Shown: positions 53,607 to 63,019, counted from the stretch's first letter. The stretch: DNA of 64,000 nt from Actinokineospora globicatena (GCF_024171945.1 NZ_JAMTCR010000002.1:1116001-1180000); one strand, 5' to 3'. Numbers and translations: made by a program. The notes: generated from the sequence alone by a model not told the origin.

Positions 53607-53822
53607 TCAGCGCAGCAGGGTGAGGAACCCGACGAGTGACCCGGCGGCCAGGCCGAGCAGGAGCGCGAGCGCCAGCACCCACCACGCCCGGGGCGGCAGG
53701 CCCTGCTCGGCCCGGGCGGCGGCGAGGGTGCCGGGATCGTCCACCGGCTCCGCGACCGGGGTCCTGGCCGCCTGCGCGCGCAGCGCGTCGGTGAGCAGGC
53801 GTTCCGGGTCGGCCGCGGTCAT
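53607..53822 (-). CDS. Small single-pass membrane protein
   Basis: 71 residues from an ATG. The soluble N-terminus of about 45 residues is helical and acidic/Arg-rich, followed by one membrane helix (WWVLALALLLGLAAGSLVGF). Only 9 bases from the nagA stop, it is probably translated from the same message. Family not recognised. Confidence 0.6.
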   Translation of the reverse strand: MTAADPERLLTDALRAQAARTPVAEPVDDPGTLAAARAEQGLPPRAWWVLALALLLGLAAGSLVGFLTLLR

Positions 53823-53831
53823 GCGGGGACG

Positions 53832-54971
53832 TTAACCCACCCAGGAACCCCGGCGCATGACCGAGTCGACGTGCAGGCCCGCGTCGAGCAGCACGAGGTC
53901 GGCGGTCAGGCCCTTGGCGAGCTTGCCGGTGGTGTCGGCGAGGCCGAGCAGCGCGGCCGGGCGGGTCGAGGTGGCCGCGACGGCCTCCGGGACCGTGAGC
54001 CCGCAGCCCTGCACGAGGTTGCGGAAAGCGACGTCCATGGTGAGCGTGCTGCCCGCCAGCGAGGTCCCGCCCGCCAGCGTCGGCACGCCGTCCTTGACCA
54101 CGACCTCCAGGCCGCCGATGTCGTAGGAGCCGTCGCCGACCCCCGCCGCGGCGATGGCGTCGGTGACCAGGACGGTCCGGCCGAGGCCCGCGTGCTTGGC
54201 GGCCAGCCGCACGATGGTGGGGCTCAGGTGCACCAGGTCGCAGATCAGCTCGACGGTCACCCGCTCGTCGTCGAGCAGCGCCCCGATCGGGCCCGGCTCG
54301 CGGTGGTGCAGCGGGCGCATGCCGTTGAACAGGTGGGTGGCGACGGTGGCTCCCGCGTCGACGGCGGGCATGACCTGGGCCTCGGTGGCGTCGGTGTGCC
54401 CGATCGCGGCGATCGACCCCGCGTCCACGAGTTGGCGGACCGCGTTGACGGAGTTGTCCAGTTCGGGGGCGAGGGTGACCATCCGGACCGCGCCCTGACC
54501 CGCGCGCAGCAGCCGCTCGACCGCGTCGGTCTCCGGGGCGCGCAGGATGGCCGGGTCGTGCGCGCCGCAGCGGGCCGCGGACAGGAACGGGCCCTCCAGG
54601 TGCACGCCCGCCAGCAGGCCGTCCTCGACCAGTTCGCGCAGCGCGGAGATCTGGTTGACCAGCTCGTCGATCGGGCGGGAGACCAGGCTGGCCAGCAGCG
54701 TGGTGGTGCCCCGGCGCGCGTGCGTGTCGACCGCGACCCTGGCCCTGGCCGGGTCGGTGCTCATGAACGGCTCGCCACCGCCGCCGTGGCAGTGGATGTC
54801 GACGAAGCCGGGGACCACCCAGGCGCCGTCGGCCTCGACGGTCTCGTCGGCGCGCGGACGCTCACCGCTGCCGAGGGCCGAGATGTAGCCGTCTTCGACC
54901 AGCAGCCAGCCGTCGTCCACCACGCCTTCCGCGGTGACGAGTCTGCCTCCTGCGATGAGCCGTCCTGCCAT
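53832..54971 (-). CDS. nagA: N-acetylglucosamine-6-phosphate deacetylase
   Basis: 379 residues from the ATG at 54971. Metal and catalytic motifs are VDIHCHGGGG (His near residue 60), LEGPFLS, GHTDATEAQ, THLFNGMRPLHHREPG, and LVTDAI with the catalytic Asp. It removes acetate from GlcNAc-6-P in amino-sugar use and peptidoglycan recycling. Two DasR-like sites lie 52-80 bases upstream, so it is probably repressed by DasR and induced by GlcN-6-P. The NagB gene is not in the window. A short single-pass protein follows 9 bases after. Confidence 0.95.
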   Translation of the reverse strand: MAGRLIAGGRLVTAEGVVDDGWLLVEDGYISALGSGERPRADETVEADGAWVVPGFVDIHCHGGGGEPFMSTDPARARVAVDTHARRGTTTLLASLVSRPIDELVNQISALRELVEDGLLAGVHLEGPFLSAARCGAHDPAILRAPETDAVERLLRAGQGAVRMVTLAPELDNSVNAVRQLVDAGSIAAIGHTDATEAQVMPAVDAGATVATHLFNGMRPLHHREPGPIGALLDDERVTVELICDLVHLSPTIVRLAAKHAGLGRTVLVTDAIAAAGVGDGSYDIGGLEVVVKDGVPTLAGGTSLAGSTLTMDVAFRNLVQGCGLTVPEAVAATSTRPAALLGLADTTGKLAKGLTADLVLLDAGLHVDSVMRRGSWVG

Positions 54972-55022
54972 TTGATGGTCCTCCGAGCGTCCGTGCACGC
55001 GACAGTGCACAGTGGCAGTGTA

Positions 55023-55051
55023 TTGGTCTATACCGCAATGGTCTAAACCAA
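55023..55051 (-). promoter_or_regulatory. Two DasR-type (dre) sites upstream of nagA
   Basis: TTGGTCTATACCGC (55023-55036) and ATGGTCTAAACCAA (55038-55051) resemble the DasR consensus ACTGGTCTAGACCAGT. The second is close to palindromic. Their starts are 15 bases apart. Confidence 0.65.
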
Positions 55052-55072
55052 CTTCGCCCAGTAGGAGTACGC

Positions 55073-55690
55073 CTACGGCGTGTTCATGATCTTCTGCAGC
55101 GCCTCCAACGCCCGGCTGGCGGTCGACTTCACCGTGCCCTTGGAGATGCCCGCCGCCTCGGCGATCTCCGCCTCGGTGAGGTTCCCGTAGTAGCGCAGCA
55201 CCAAGACCTCGCGCTGCCGCGGCGGCAACTGGGACAGCGCCCGCACGACGCTCTGGTGCTCCGCGGTCAGCATCGCAAGGCTCTCCGCCGACCGCGCGTT
55301 GACCGCGTGCGGCGGCGTGTACTCGCGAGCGGTCTTGCGCCTGCGCAGGACGCTGCGCGAACCGTTGACCACCGCCGTGCGCAGGTAGCCGACCGCGGCC
55401 GCGGAATCGCGCAGCCCGCCCCAGTTGCGGTGCAGCCCGGTGAACGCCTCCTGCACCACGTCCTCGGCCGTCGCCGGTTCGTCGACCAGCAGCAACGCCA
55501 GCCGGATCAACCGCATCCGGTGCGTGCGGTACAGGTCCTCCAGCGTCAGCGGGGCGTCCGGCCGCGGTGGCGGCGGCGCACCCTTGGTGTCGATCGCCCG
55601 CAGCCGCGTCAGGGTCTGCTCGACCGTCTGCTCCGCGCTGCCCTGCCCCGTCGACTGCGGGGCACCTGCCTGGTTGTCTTCCCCTGCCAC
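55073..55690 (-). CDS. ECF RNA polymerase sigma factor (SigE family)
   Basis: 205 residues from a GTG. An unusual 45-residue polar N-terminus precedes region 2 (LYRTHRMRLIRLALLLVDEP, then AEDVVQEAF) and region 4 (LPPRQREVLVLRYYGNLTEA, then ISKGTVKSTASRALEAL). The pattern matches the short SigE-type ECF family of actinobacteria. No anti-sigma gene is adjacent, so control is unclear. It lies divergent from the YciI-like gene, and 102 bases before nagA. Confidence 0.9.
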   Translation of the reverse strand: MAGEDNQAGAPQSTGQGSAEQTVEQTLTRLRAIDTKGAPPPPRPDAPLTLEDLYRTHRMRLIRLALLLVDEPATAEDVVQEAFTGLHRNWGGLRDSAAAVGYLRTAVVNGSRSVLRRRKTAREYTPPHAVNARSAESLAMLTAEHQSVVRALSQLPPRQREVLVLRYYGNLTEAEIAEAAGISKGTVKSTASRALEALQKIMNTP

Positions 55691-55756
55691 GGGGTGACCT
55701 TACCGGGCCGAGACCCGCGGGCACACCGTCCGACCTGCGCTTGCGATGATGGCGCC

Positions 55757-56044
55757 ATGACCTGGTTCACCGTGGACACCCGCTACGCCGACGACGTCGA
55801 CCGGCTCAACGCGGCCCGCCCAGCCCACCGCGACTGGCTGCGGCCGATGGTCGACTCCGGGCAGGTCCTCGCCGCCGGGCCGTGGGCCGACGGCAGCGGC
55901 GGGTTCTTCGTGCTGCGCGCCGCCGACCGCGCTGAGCTGGACGAACTGCTCGCCGCCGACCCCTACACGCTGCAGGAGGTGGCGGCGGCGCGGGTGATCC
56001 GGGAGTGGAACATCGTGCTCGGGACGCCCGCCGCGCTCGACTAG
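55757..56044 (+). CDS. YciI-family small protein
   Basis: 95 residues from an ATG. The YCII fold is evident from MTWFTVDTRYADDVDRLNAA, PAHRDWLRPMVDSGQVLAAG, GGFFVLRAADRAELDELLAA and DPYTLQEVAAARVI, with His28 and the Asp in the DPY turn as possible active residues. It may be a dehydrochlorinase-like or related enzyme; function unknown. It ends in a CTAG overlapping the PPOX gene stop. Confidence 0.8.
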   Translation: MTWFTVDTRYADDVDRLNAARPAHRDWLRPMVDSGQVLAAGPWADGSGGFFVLRAADRAELDELLAADPYTLQEVAAARVIREWNIVLGTPAALD

Positions 56045-56505
56045 TAGGTCCCGCCCAGCTTGCGGTGGTCCCAGGACGTCACGTGGGTGGGGGTGAACCG
56101 CAGCCCCACCCGTTTGGCGGCCTGGACCCGGATGAACTGGTAAGCGGCAACGGCGATCTCCGGGTTCCCGGCGTACCGCTCGGTCACGGCGCCGCCGATC
56201 CGGACCACCTCGTCGGCGTCGGTGACGACCTCCACGTCGCACTCCATCAGCACGCCGCGAAGCTCCTCATAGGACTCGCCAGCCTCCACCAGCACGCTCG
56301 CCTGGGCGAGTCGGCGCAGGTTGGCGACCTTCTGCGAGCTCTCGTAGGTCCACGACACCAGCCCGCCGCCCTCGGGCACGAACCACAGCGGCACCACGTG
56401 CGGCCGGGTGTTGCGCCCGATGGTCGCCACGTTCGCGGTCCGCTCCTCGGCGAGGAACTCGGCGATCTCGGCCTGGGTCATCTTGATCTGCTCGCGCCTG
56501 GACAC
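56041..56505 (-). CDS. PPOX-fold F420- or FMN-binding protein
   Basis: 154 residues from the GTG at 56505 (GTG at 56514 possible; AGGGTGGGG lies between). It has the split-barrel pattern MTQAEIAEFLAEERTANVATI, VPLWFVPEGGGLVSWTYES, SQKVANLRRLAQASVLVEAG and LMECDVEVVTDADEVV, like F420-dependent PPOX-class proteins. Activity unknown; the family includes biliverdin and quinone reductases. It follows the SDR gene on the same strand, 22 bases after it. Confidence 0.85.
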   Translation of the reverse strand: MSRREQIKMTQAEIAEFLAEERTANVATIGRNTRPHVVPLWFVPEGGGLVSWTYESSQKVANLRRLAQASVLVEAGESYEELRGVLMECDVEVVTDADEVVRIGGAVTERYAGNPEIAVAAYQFIRVQAAKRVGLRFTPTHVTSWDHRKLGGTY

Positions 56506-56526
56506 GGTCCCCACCCTGCCGGCCGA

Positions 56527-57450
56527 CTACCTCGGGTGTACCGCCGCCGCGCCGCCCGCGCCGACCGGTCGTGACGACACCTCGGCCCCGCGCGCAGCGA
56601 TGTCGGCCAACGCGGCCTTGTCCGCCTTCGCCACCATGTTGCCGGTGAGCCGCCCGCCGATCTCGATGATCGGCGGCAGGAACGCGCGGAACAGCTTCAG
56701 CAGGCCGACCCAGCCGGGCACGTGCACGGTCCGGTCCCGGCGCAGCACCCCGGCCTCCAGCGCGTCCAGCGCCACCGACACCGGGTAGGTCTTGCCGATC
56801 GGACCGGGCATGCCCGCGCGCAGCGGCCCGAAGACCGGGTGCTCGTCGGCGCCGTTGACCAGGTCGGTCGCGATCCAGCTCGGGTGCGCGACGCCGACCT
56901 TGACGCCCAGGTGCCGCACCTCGGCGCGCAGGCTGTTGGTGAACGCCTCCACCCCGGCCTTGGCGGCGGCGTAGGCGGCCATCGCCGGGGCGTGCGCGAT
57001 CGCGGCCATCGACGACACCACCAGCACGTAGCCCTTGCGCTCGATGACGTGCGGCAGCGTCACCCGGACGGTGCGCCACACCCCCAGCAGGTCGACCTCG
57101 ATCGTGCGCTCGAAGGCGACCGGGTCGATCGAGCGGACGAACCCGGCCGCGGCGATCCCGGCGTTGGCGACGACGATGTCGATACCGCCGAAGCGCTCCA
57201 CGGTGCCCTTGGCCGCCGCTTCCAGCGCGGCCCAGTCGGTGACGTCGGCCTCGAACACGGCCGCGTTCGGCCCGCAGTCGGCCGCGACCTTCGCCAGCTC
57301 CTCCGGTTCCAGTCCGACCAGGGCGACCTTGGCCCCGCTGGCGGCGAACCGGCGGGCGAGGCCCGCCCCGAACCCCCGCGCGGCGCCGGTGATCAGGATG
57401 ACCTTCCCCGCGACGCTCTGCGTGCGGGCAAACAGGTTCGTCACGCCCAT
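56527..57450 (-). CDS. Short-chain dehydrogenase/reductase with a C-terminal extension
   Basis: 307 residues from the ATG at 57450. The NAD(P) motif is ITGAARGFGAGLARRF (residues 20-35), then NAGIAAAGF, the catalytic VSSMAAIAHAPAMAAYAAAK (Ser-x12-Tyr-x3-Lys), PSWIATDLV and a C-terminal segment to 307 that carries a Pro-rich amphipathic helix. It is one of the membrane-associated actinobacterial SDRs. A pair of operator-like repeats lies upstream. Substrate unknown. A PPOX gene follows on the same strand. Confidence 0.9.
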   Translation of the reverse strand: MGVTNLFARTQSVAGKVILITGAARGFGAGLARRFAASGAKVALVGLEPEELAKVAADCGPNAAVFEADVTDWAALEAAAKGTVERFGGIDIVVANAGIAAAGFVRSIDPVAFERTIEVDLLGVWRTVRVTLPHVIERKGYVLVVSSMAAIAHAPAMAAYAAAKAGVEAFTNSLRAEVRHLGVKVGVAHPSWIATDLVNGADEHPVFGPLRAGMPGPIGKTYPVSVALDALEAGVLRRDRTVHVPGWVGLLKLFRAFLPPIIEIGGRLTGNMVAKADKAALADIAARGAEVSSRPVGAGGAAAVHPR

Positions 57451-57492
57451 GGGTGCCTCCAAGACCGGGTTCCGCCAGCGACCGTACCGCAA

Positions 57493-57520
57493 CCTACTCC
57501 GAGTAAGCTACCGCGAGTAA
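57493..57520 (-). promoter_or_regulatory. Two tandem operator-like repeats upstream of the SDR gene
   Basis: Two 14-base units, 57493-57506 and 57507-57520, sit back to back and agree at 11 of 14 positions on the minus strand (TTACTCGNNGTAG-like). The first contains TACTC-C-GAGTA, a perfect inverted repeat with a 1-base centre. This is typical of a dimeric repressor bound twice. Confidence 0.55.
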
Positions 57521-57666
57521 CAGGTATTTCGCCAGACCGGTAACCCCCGACCGGGGTCCGTCGATGTGATGGTCGATGCGCTGAGAGTGAGCGGCCGACT
57601 CACCTGCCAAGCCGGGGACGATGCCGGGCGGGGACGAGGGGGCGGGTGGCGGGAGGAGTGATACCG

Positions 57667-57975
57667 GTGTCGGTGGAGTTGGTCGTGACCGCCTTGCTCG
57701 CGGGTGCTGCCGCGAGCACGACGACTACGACGACCGCGGCGGTGGACGCTTACGCCGCGCTGACCACCGAGATCAGACGGGTGCTGCGCAGGCGCGAAGA
57801 GGACTTCGTGGTCGACGCCGAGGTTGCCGAAGACGTGCACGTGCCCGAACAGCGCGCCGACCTGACAGCCACCCTGACGGCGACGGGCGCGGGGGACGAC
57901 CCTGAGGTCCTCGCCCGCGCCCGTCATCTGCTCGTCGTACTCGGCCACCGCTCGCTGCTGGAAGTCACGGACTGA
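57667..57975 (+). CDS. Small protein with a hydrophobic N-terminus
   Basis: 102 residues from a GTG with GGAGGAG 8 bases upstream. The N-terminal SVELVVTALLAGAAASTTTT, then AVDAYAALTTEIRRVLRRRE, is a short hydrophobic segment followed by helices. It may be a membrane-linked or effector-associated small protein; similar starts occur in streptomycete proteins of unknown role. It is alone on the plus strand between two minus-strand genes. The opposite-strand frame has no family-like features. Confidence 0.55.
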   Translation: MSVELVVTALLAGAAASTTTTTTAAVDAYAALTTEIRRVLRRREEDFVVDAEVAEDVHVPEQRADLTATLTATGAGDDPEVLARARHLLVVLGHRSLLEVTD

Positions 57976-58007
57976 CCGGATCAAGCACGGCAAAGTGGCC
58001 TGAGCGG

Positions 58008-58946
58008 TTACGCCTCCGCGGCCGCCCGCAGTTCAGCCACCTCGTCGGAGGTGAGCTTCAGGTCGACCGACGGGAGCAGGTCGGCCAGTTGCTCCGGCGT
58101 GCGCGCGCTCGCGATGGGTGCCACCACGTTCGGCTGCGCGGTCAGCCACGCCAGGGCGACAGCGGCCACAGTGGTCTCGTGCGCCGCCGACACCTCGTCG
58201 AGCACCTCCAGCACGCGGCGGCCCCGGTCGTCCAAGTAGGACGAGGCGGCACCCGCGCGGGGGCTGTCGACGGTGGAGCCGCCGTCGCGGTACTTGCCGG
58301 TGAGGAAGCCCTTCGCCAGCGACCAGTAAGGCAGGACGCTGAGGTTCTCCTTCGCGGCCAGCGCCGCGTACTCGGTCTCGTAACCCGTGCGCTCGACCAG
58401 GCTGTAGTGCGGCTGGATGGCCACGTACCGCGCCAGGCCCTCGCGGTCGGAGATCGCCAGCGACTCCTCGATCCGCGCCGCGGAAAGGTTCGACGCGGCG
58501 ATGTGGCGGACCTTGCCCTCGCGGACCAGTGCGTCGAACGCGGTGAGCGTCTCCTCGATGGGCGTGTTCTCGTCGTCGTAGTGCGAGTAGTACAGGTCGA
58601 TGTGGTCGGTTCCCAGCCGCTTGAGGGAGCCTTCCGCGGCGGCCTTGATGTTCGCCGCGGAAAGCCCCTTAAAACCCTCAAGCGCGGACAGCTTTGTCGC
58701 CACCACGAAGTCGTCACGCTTACCGCGCGCGGTAAGCCACTCCCCGATGATGGTCTCCGACTCGCCGCCGGAGTTGCCGGGCGCCCACTGCGAGTACATG
58801 TCAGCGGTGTCGACGAAGTTGCCGCCCGCTGCCGCGTAGGCGTCCAGGACGGCGAAGGACGCCGCCTTGTCCGCCGTCCACCCGAACACGTTCGTGCCCA
58901 GGTTGAGCGGGTAGACCTCGAGTTCCGTGGTGCCGATGCGCGTCAT
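58008..58946 (-). CDS. Aldo/keto reductase
   Basis: 312 residues. The TIM barrel starts VYPLNLGTNVFGW, catalytic Asp-Tyr region NFVDTADMYSQW, Lys in ATKLSALEG, His in DLYYSHYDDE, and the NADPH-binding C-terminal SARTPEQLADLLPSV. It is close to the YajO/Gcy1-type reductases of actinobacteria. Substrate not known. It is 44 bases from the DUF427 gene on the same strand. Confidence 0.93.
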   Translation of the reverse strand: MTRIGTTELEVYPLNLGTNVFGWTADKAASFAVLDAYAAAGGNFVDTADMYSQWAPGNSGGESETIIGEWLTARGKRDDFVVATKLSALEGFKGLSAANIKAAAEGSLKRLGTDHIDLYYSHYDDENTPIEETLTAFDALVREGKVRHIAASNLSAARIEESLAISDREGLARYVAIQPHYSLVERTGYETEYAALAAKENLSVLPYWSLAKGFLTGKYRDGGSTVDSPRAGAASSYLDDRGRRVLEVLDEVSAAHETTVAAVALAWLTAQPNVVAPIASARTPEQLADLLPSVDLKLTSDEVAELRAAAEA

Positions 58947-58990
58947 GCGCCGAACCTACCCCGACCGGGTTCGCCGGTCACCGAACTATC

Positions 58991-59275
58991 TCAGCTGGTG
59001 ACCTCGACGCCCTTCCAGAACGCCACCCGGCCCTTGATCTGCGCGGCCTCGGGCTTCGGCTCGGCGTAGTACCAGGCGGCGTCGACGTTGTCCTCGCCGC
59101 CGACGTGCAGCGTGTAGTAGTTCGCCGTGCCCTTCCACCCGCACTCGGTGGTGGTCTCGGAGGGGCGCAGCAGGTGCTGGTGCACCGACTCGATGGGGAA
59201 GTAGTGGTTGTCTTCGACGACGACGGTGTCATCGCTCTCGGCGATGACCTCGCCGTTCCAGGTAGCCGTGGCCAT
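58991..59275 (-). CDS. DUF427 protein
   Basis: 94 residues from the ATG at 59275. It contains TWNGEVIAESDDTVVVEDNH, YFPIESVHQHLLRPSE and WKGTANYYTLHVGG, the DUF427 core, ending AAWYYAEPKPEAAQIKGRVA and FWKGVEV. The fold is a small beta-tent; role unknown. It is divergent from fba (95 bases between starts). Confidence 0.9.
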   Translation of the reverse strand: MATATWNGEVIAESDDTVVVEDNHYFPIESVHQHLLRPSETTTECGWKGTANYYTLHVGGEDNVDAAWYYAEPKPEAAQIKGRVAFWKGVEVTS

Positions 59276-59370
59276 GCGGTCCAGTCTGGCACCAGTCTGC
59301 CCAACACGGGGGGCGGCCGCTGCTCGTAGGATGCGCCAGAACGGCGCAGGCCACCCCGAGGAGGAGCACG

Positions 59371-60405
<1,035 letters not shown>

Positions 60406-60415
60406 CCCACGGCGA

Positions 60416-60447
60416 AAGGCCCTCTCCTCGTTCCAGGAGAGGGCCTT
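60416..60447. terminator. Bidirectional terminator between fba and a membrane gene
   Basis: A perfect 13-bp stem (60416-60428 with 60435-60447) and a 6-base loop, with CTT after it on the plus strand and GCCG-rich sequence on the other. It serves the two convergent genes. Confidence 0.85.
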
Positions 60448-60456
60448 CTTGCGTTC

Positions 60457-61584
60457 TCAGGCCACTTTGCGCGCGATGGGACGGCCTGCCGCCCACAGCA
60501 CCGCGACGCCCACGAGCGCGATCGGCGCGGACCACCACGCCGTCGGCGGCGCGGCGAGCAGTTGGTCTTGGACGTACAGCGCGCCGTAGCCGAGCACGGT
60601 GACCGCGACGGCGCCGGCGATAGCCTCACCGAGGTGCGGCAAGCCGAAGCGGCGCACCAGATCGATCGCGAGTCCCACGAACACCAAGTAGAACGGCACC
60701 GTCGACGGCGGGAAGTCTCCCGCGACCAACAGCGGCCAGATCACCGCGCGGTAGGCGACGTAAACGCCCGCGACAGCCGTAGCGGCCCACGGTTTGCCAA
60801 GCGTCTTCGCCGCTACCGCCAACACCAGCGCCGCGACTCCGATGCCCCACAACGGATAGACCCACGACGGGATCGGCAGCGCGAAATGCTCGATGGCCGT
60901 GTAGTCCACCGGTCGGCCGATCTGCTGCGCGGCGAACTCCAGCAACTCCCGCTCGGCGTAGCAGCTGTTCGCGTCCAGCACCCCGTTCGGCGTGCAGGAG
61001 GCCATCTCCAGCGCGCCGTACTCCTGCTGCCCGTTCGGGAACAGGGTGTTCTCCAGGAAGAACACCCACAGCGAGCCGAGCACCAGCGTCCACCCCGCAC
61101 CGCGCGGGCCTGCGGCGTACCAGCCGTCGATGAGACCGGCGACCATCAGCGCGGTCCCCAGGTACAGCAGGGCGTGCGACGGGCTCCACGCGGTGAGGTC
61201 CAGGCCGTTGACCCGGTGGTTGATCACGTCGAGCGGCGCGGCGATCAGGAACACCGCCAACCCGGACTGGGTCAGCCGCTGCGCCCGCCGGGTGGTCGCC
61301 ATGCCGGTGAAGGTGTGGATGGCCACCAGCACCACCGCGACCCCGGTGCCGACGCTGTTGATCAGGTGCGGCGGGGCCAGGTCGTCGCGCAGGAACTTGA
61401 AGTGCCACGACTCGTCCCAAGAGGACCCGATCAGCTTGAACAGCAGCGCCAGCAGCCAGGTGCGGTAGGCGAAGTGCCACACCCAGTCCGGCGTCTCCCG
61501 CCCGGCGGCCCCCCTGGTCCAGTGCAGCCGGAAGAACGCCTTGAACTGCGCGACCGGCCCGCCGATCTCCACACCCTGTCTCAC
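60457..61584 (-). CDS. Multi-pass membrane protein, unknown
   Basis: 375 residues from an ATG or GTG near 61584, with about nine hydrophobic segments and a soluble turn containing FPNGQQEYGALEMASCTPNG, CYAERELLEFAAQQIG and HFALPIPSWVYPLWG. The N-terminal 35 residues are cytoplasmic and hold RLHWTRGAAGRETPDW. I do not recognise the family. Codons around 60,650-60,900 differ from the rest of the gene. Downstream of it on the opposite strand is DUF3151. Confidence 0.65.
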   Translation of the reverse strand: MRQGVEIGGPVAQFKAFFRLHWTRGAAGRETPDWVWHFAYRTWLLALLFKLIGSSWDESWHFKFLRDDLAPPHLINSVGTGVAVVLVAIHTFTGMATTRRAQRLTQSGLAVFLIAAPLDVINHRVNGLDLTAWSPSHALLYLGTALMVAGLIDGWYAAGPRGAGWTLVLGSLWVFFLENTLFPNGQQEYGALEMASCTPNGVLDANSCYAERELLEFAAQQIGRPVDYTAIEHFALPIPSWVYPLWGIGVAALVLAVAAKTLGKPWAATAVAGVYVAYRAVIWPLLVAGDFPPSTVPFYLVFVGLAIDLVRRFGLPHLGEAIAGAVAVTVLGYGALYVQDQLLAAPPTAWWSAPIALVGVAVLWAAGRPIARKVA

Positions 61585-61688
61585 CGGGCCATGATGACCC
61601 CGGTCGGCCGGGTGGGGTAGTCCGGGTGTCCGATTCGGCCACGGGTAGTCACCCGATCACGCACCGTCCGGTACGGCAGGATGGCGGT

Positions 61689-62099
61689 ATGCACGGAAAC
61701 CTCCTCGGCCCCGAGCCGACCCTGTTGCCCGACCGCGCCGAACCGCAGTCCGCGCTCGAGGGCGGCACCGACCCGGTCGAGGTCGCCACGAGTTGGCCGG
61801 ACTTCAGCGAGGCGTGGGCCGCCCTCGCCGAGCGCGCCCTCGCCGCCGGTGAGCCGATCGCCGCCTACGCCTACGCCCGCACCGGCTACCACCGCGGCCT
61901 CGACCAGCTGCGCCGCTCCGGCTGGAAGGGCTTCGGCCCGGTCCCGTGGTCGCACCGGCCCAACCAGGGCTTCCTGCGCGCGCTGGCCGCGCTCGCGCTG
62001 GCCGCCAGGCAGATCGGCGAGGTCGAGGAGTACGACCGCTGCTCCACCTTCCTCGCCGACTCCGACCCGGCGGCCCCCGCGGCGCTCGGCCTCGTCTAG
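61689..62099 (+). CDS. DUF3151 protein
   Basis: 136 residues from an ATG. It contains LLGPEPTLLPDRAEPQSALE, DPVEVATSWPDFSEAWAALA, AYAYARTGYHRGLDQLRRSG and GFGPVPWSHRPNQGFLRALA, the DUF3151 hallmark. Function unknown, present across actinobacteria next to a membrane-protein gene and fba, as in M. tuberculosis Rv0360c-Rv0363c. It ends in a CTAG overlapping the stop of the next, convergent gene. Confidence 0.9.
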   Translation: MHGNLLGPEPTLLPDRAEPQSALEGGTDPVEVATSWPDFSEAWAALAERALAAGEPIAAYAYARTGYHRGLDQLRRSGWKGFGPVPWSHRPNQGFLRALAALALAARQIGEVEEYDRCSTFLADSDPAAPAALGLV

Positions 62100-63019
62100 G
62101 CGCACTCGGTCGGGGAGGCGTCCATGCTCCCCGACCGGTACGCCGGGTCGGTGATCAACGGCACCAGCAGGCCGCGCTTGGCTGGCTCGCACGCCATCGA
62201 GAGGCTGTGGTCCGCGGACTCCCCCGGGACGACGCCGAGCAGCTCCGCCGACAACCCCGGCAGGTCGACGTGGTGGTAGTCCGCTTGCGTCACGGCGATC
62301 GCGACGATGTCCGAGGCCCTGGTGGGGTTCTCGACGGCGAACGCGTAGGCGATGGAGTAGTCGACGTGCACCACGAGGAAACCCTGGTGCTCGCGCACCG
62401 ACATGCTGCCCTTCACCCGGGGCGTCGCGGGCAGCAGCGGATACCGGGGGTCGATCTTCGTGTAGAGCGAGCTCACCGACGACGGCCTGCTGGCCAGTTG
62501 CTCGTGCCACATGTCCCGCGCGGTGGGCGCCATCAGCGCCAAGACCTTCTCCGCGTCGTCCTCCTCGATCACCGAGCGGTCGAGCCTGCCGGTCACGACG
62601 ATCCGCTTGGTCAGCTCCAAGGCGGCCCGCACCTGCTCGGCCGAGTGGGTGCCGACCGGCGTCGCCTCCGGCAGCACGATCGCGGCCTCGCCCTCGGCCC
62701 AGGTGGCCGCCAGGCTGCCGTCGAACGGCCGGGTGACGTCGAAGGCCGGGGCCGCGCTGGTGACCGGGTGGACGGGCGGGGCAGCCGCGGCGACGACGCC
62801 GTCCGCGCCGACCGGGTCCGAGTTGGCGTAGAACGCGATCGCGCCCAGCACCAAGCCGATCGCCAGCACGAGCGTGACCTTGCGGCCCGACCCGCGCCGC
62901 TGCTTGCGGATCGCGCGGGCCTCCTCGCGCACCCCCTTGCGGACCTGCGCGAGCCACTCGCTGTCCTTGAGCTCCGGGTGCTCCCAGATGTCGTAGTTCT
63001 CGTCGCGTGGCGACGTCAT
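62096..63019 (-). CDS. Single-pass membrane protein with an extracellular domain (Rv0361-like)
   Basis: 307 residues from an ATG. The first 45 residues are soluble and polar, then one helix (KVTLVLAIGLVLGAIAFYA) and an extracytoplasmic domain with RPFDGSLAATWAEGEAAIVL, ELTKRIVVTGRLDRSVI, EEDDAEKVLALMAPTARD and a final acidic segment. Convergence with DUF3151 mirrors M. tuberculosis Rv0360c-Rv0361, so it is probably the same family. Biochemical role unknown. Confidence 0.72.
   Translation of the reverse strand: MTSPRDENYDIWEHPELKDSEWLAQVRKGVREEARAIRKQRRGSGRKVTLVLAIGLVLGAIAFYANSDPVGADGVVAAAAPPVHPVTSAAPAFDVTRPFDGSLAATWAEGEAAIVLPEATPVGTHSAEQVRAALELTKRIVVTGRLDRSVIEEDDAEKVLALMAPTARDMWHEQLASRPSSVSSLYTKIDPRYPLLPATPRVKGSMSVREHQGFLVVHVDYSIAYAFAVENPTRASDIVAIAVTQADYHHVDLPGLSAELLGVVPGESADHSLSMACEPAKRGLLVPLITDPAYRSGSMDASPTECA

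Noticed and set aside
57508-57993. A 161-residue minus-strand frame opposite the small plus-strand gene
   Set aside because: Arg-rich shadow composition; the plus-strand frame has a strong ribosome binding site.
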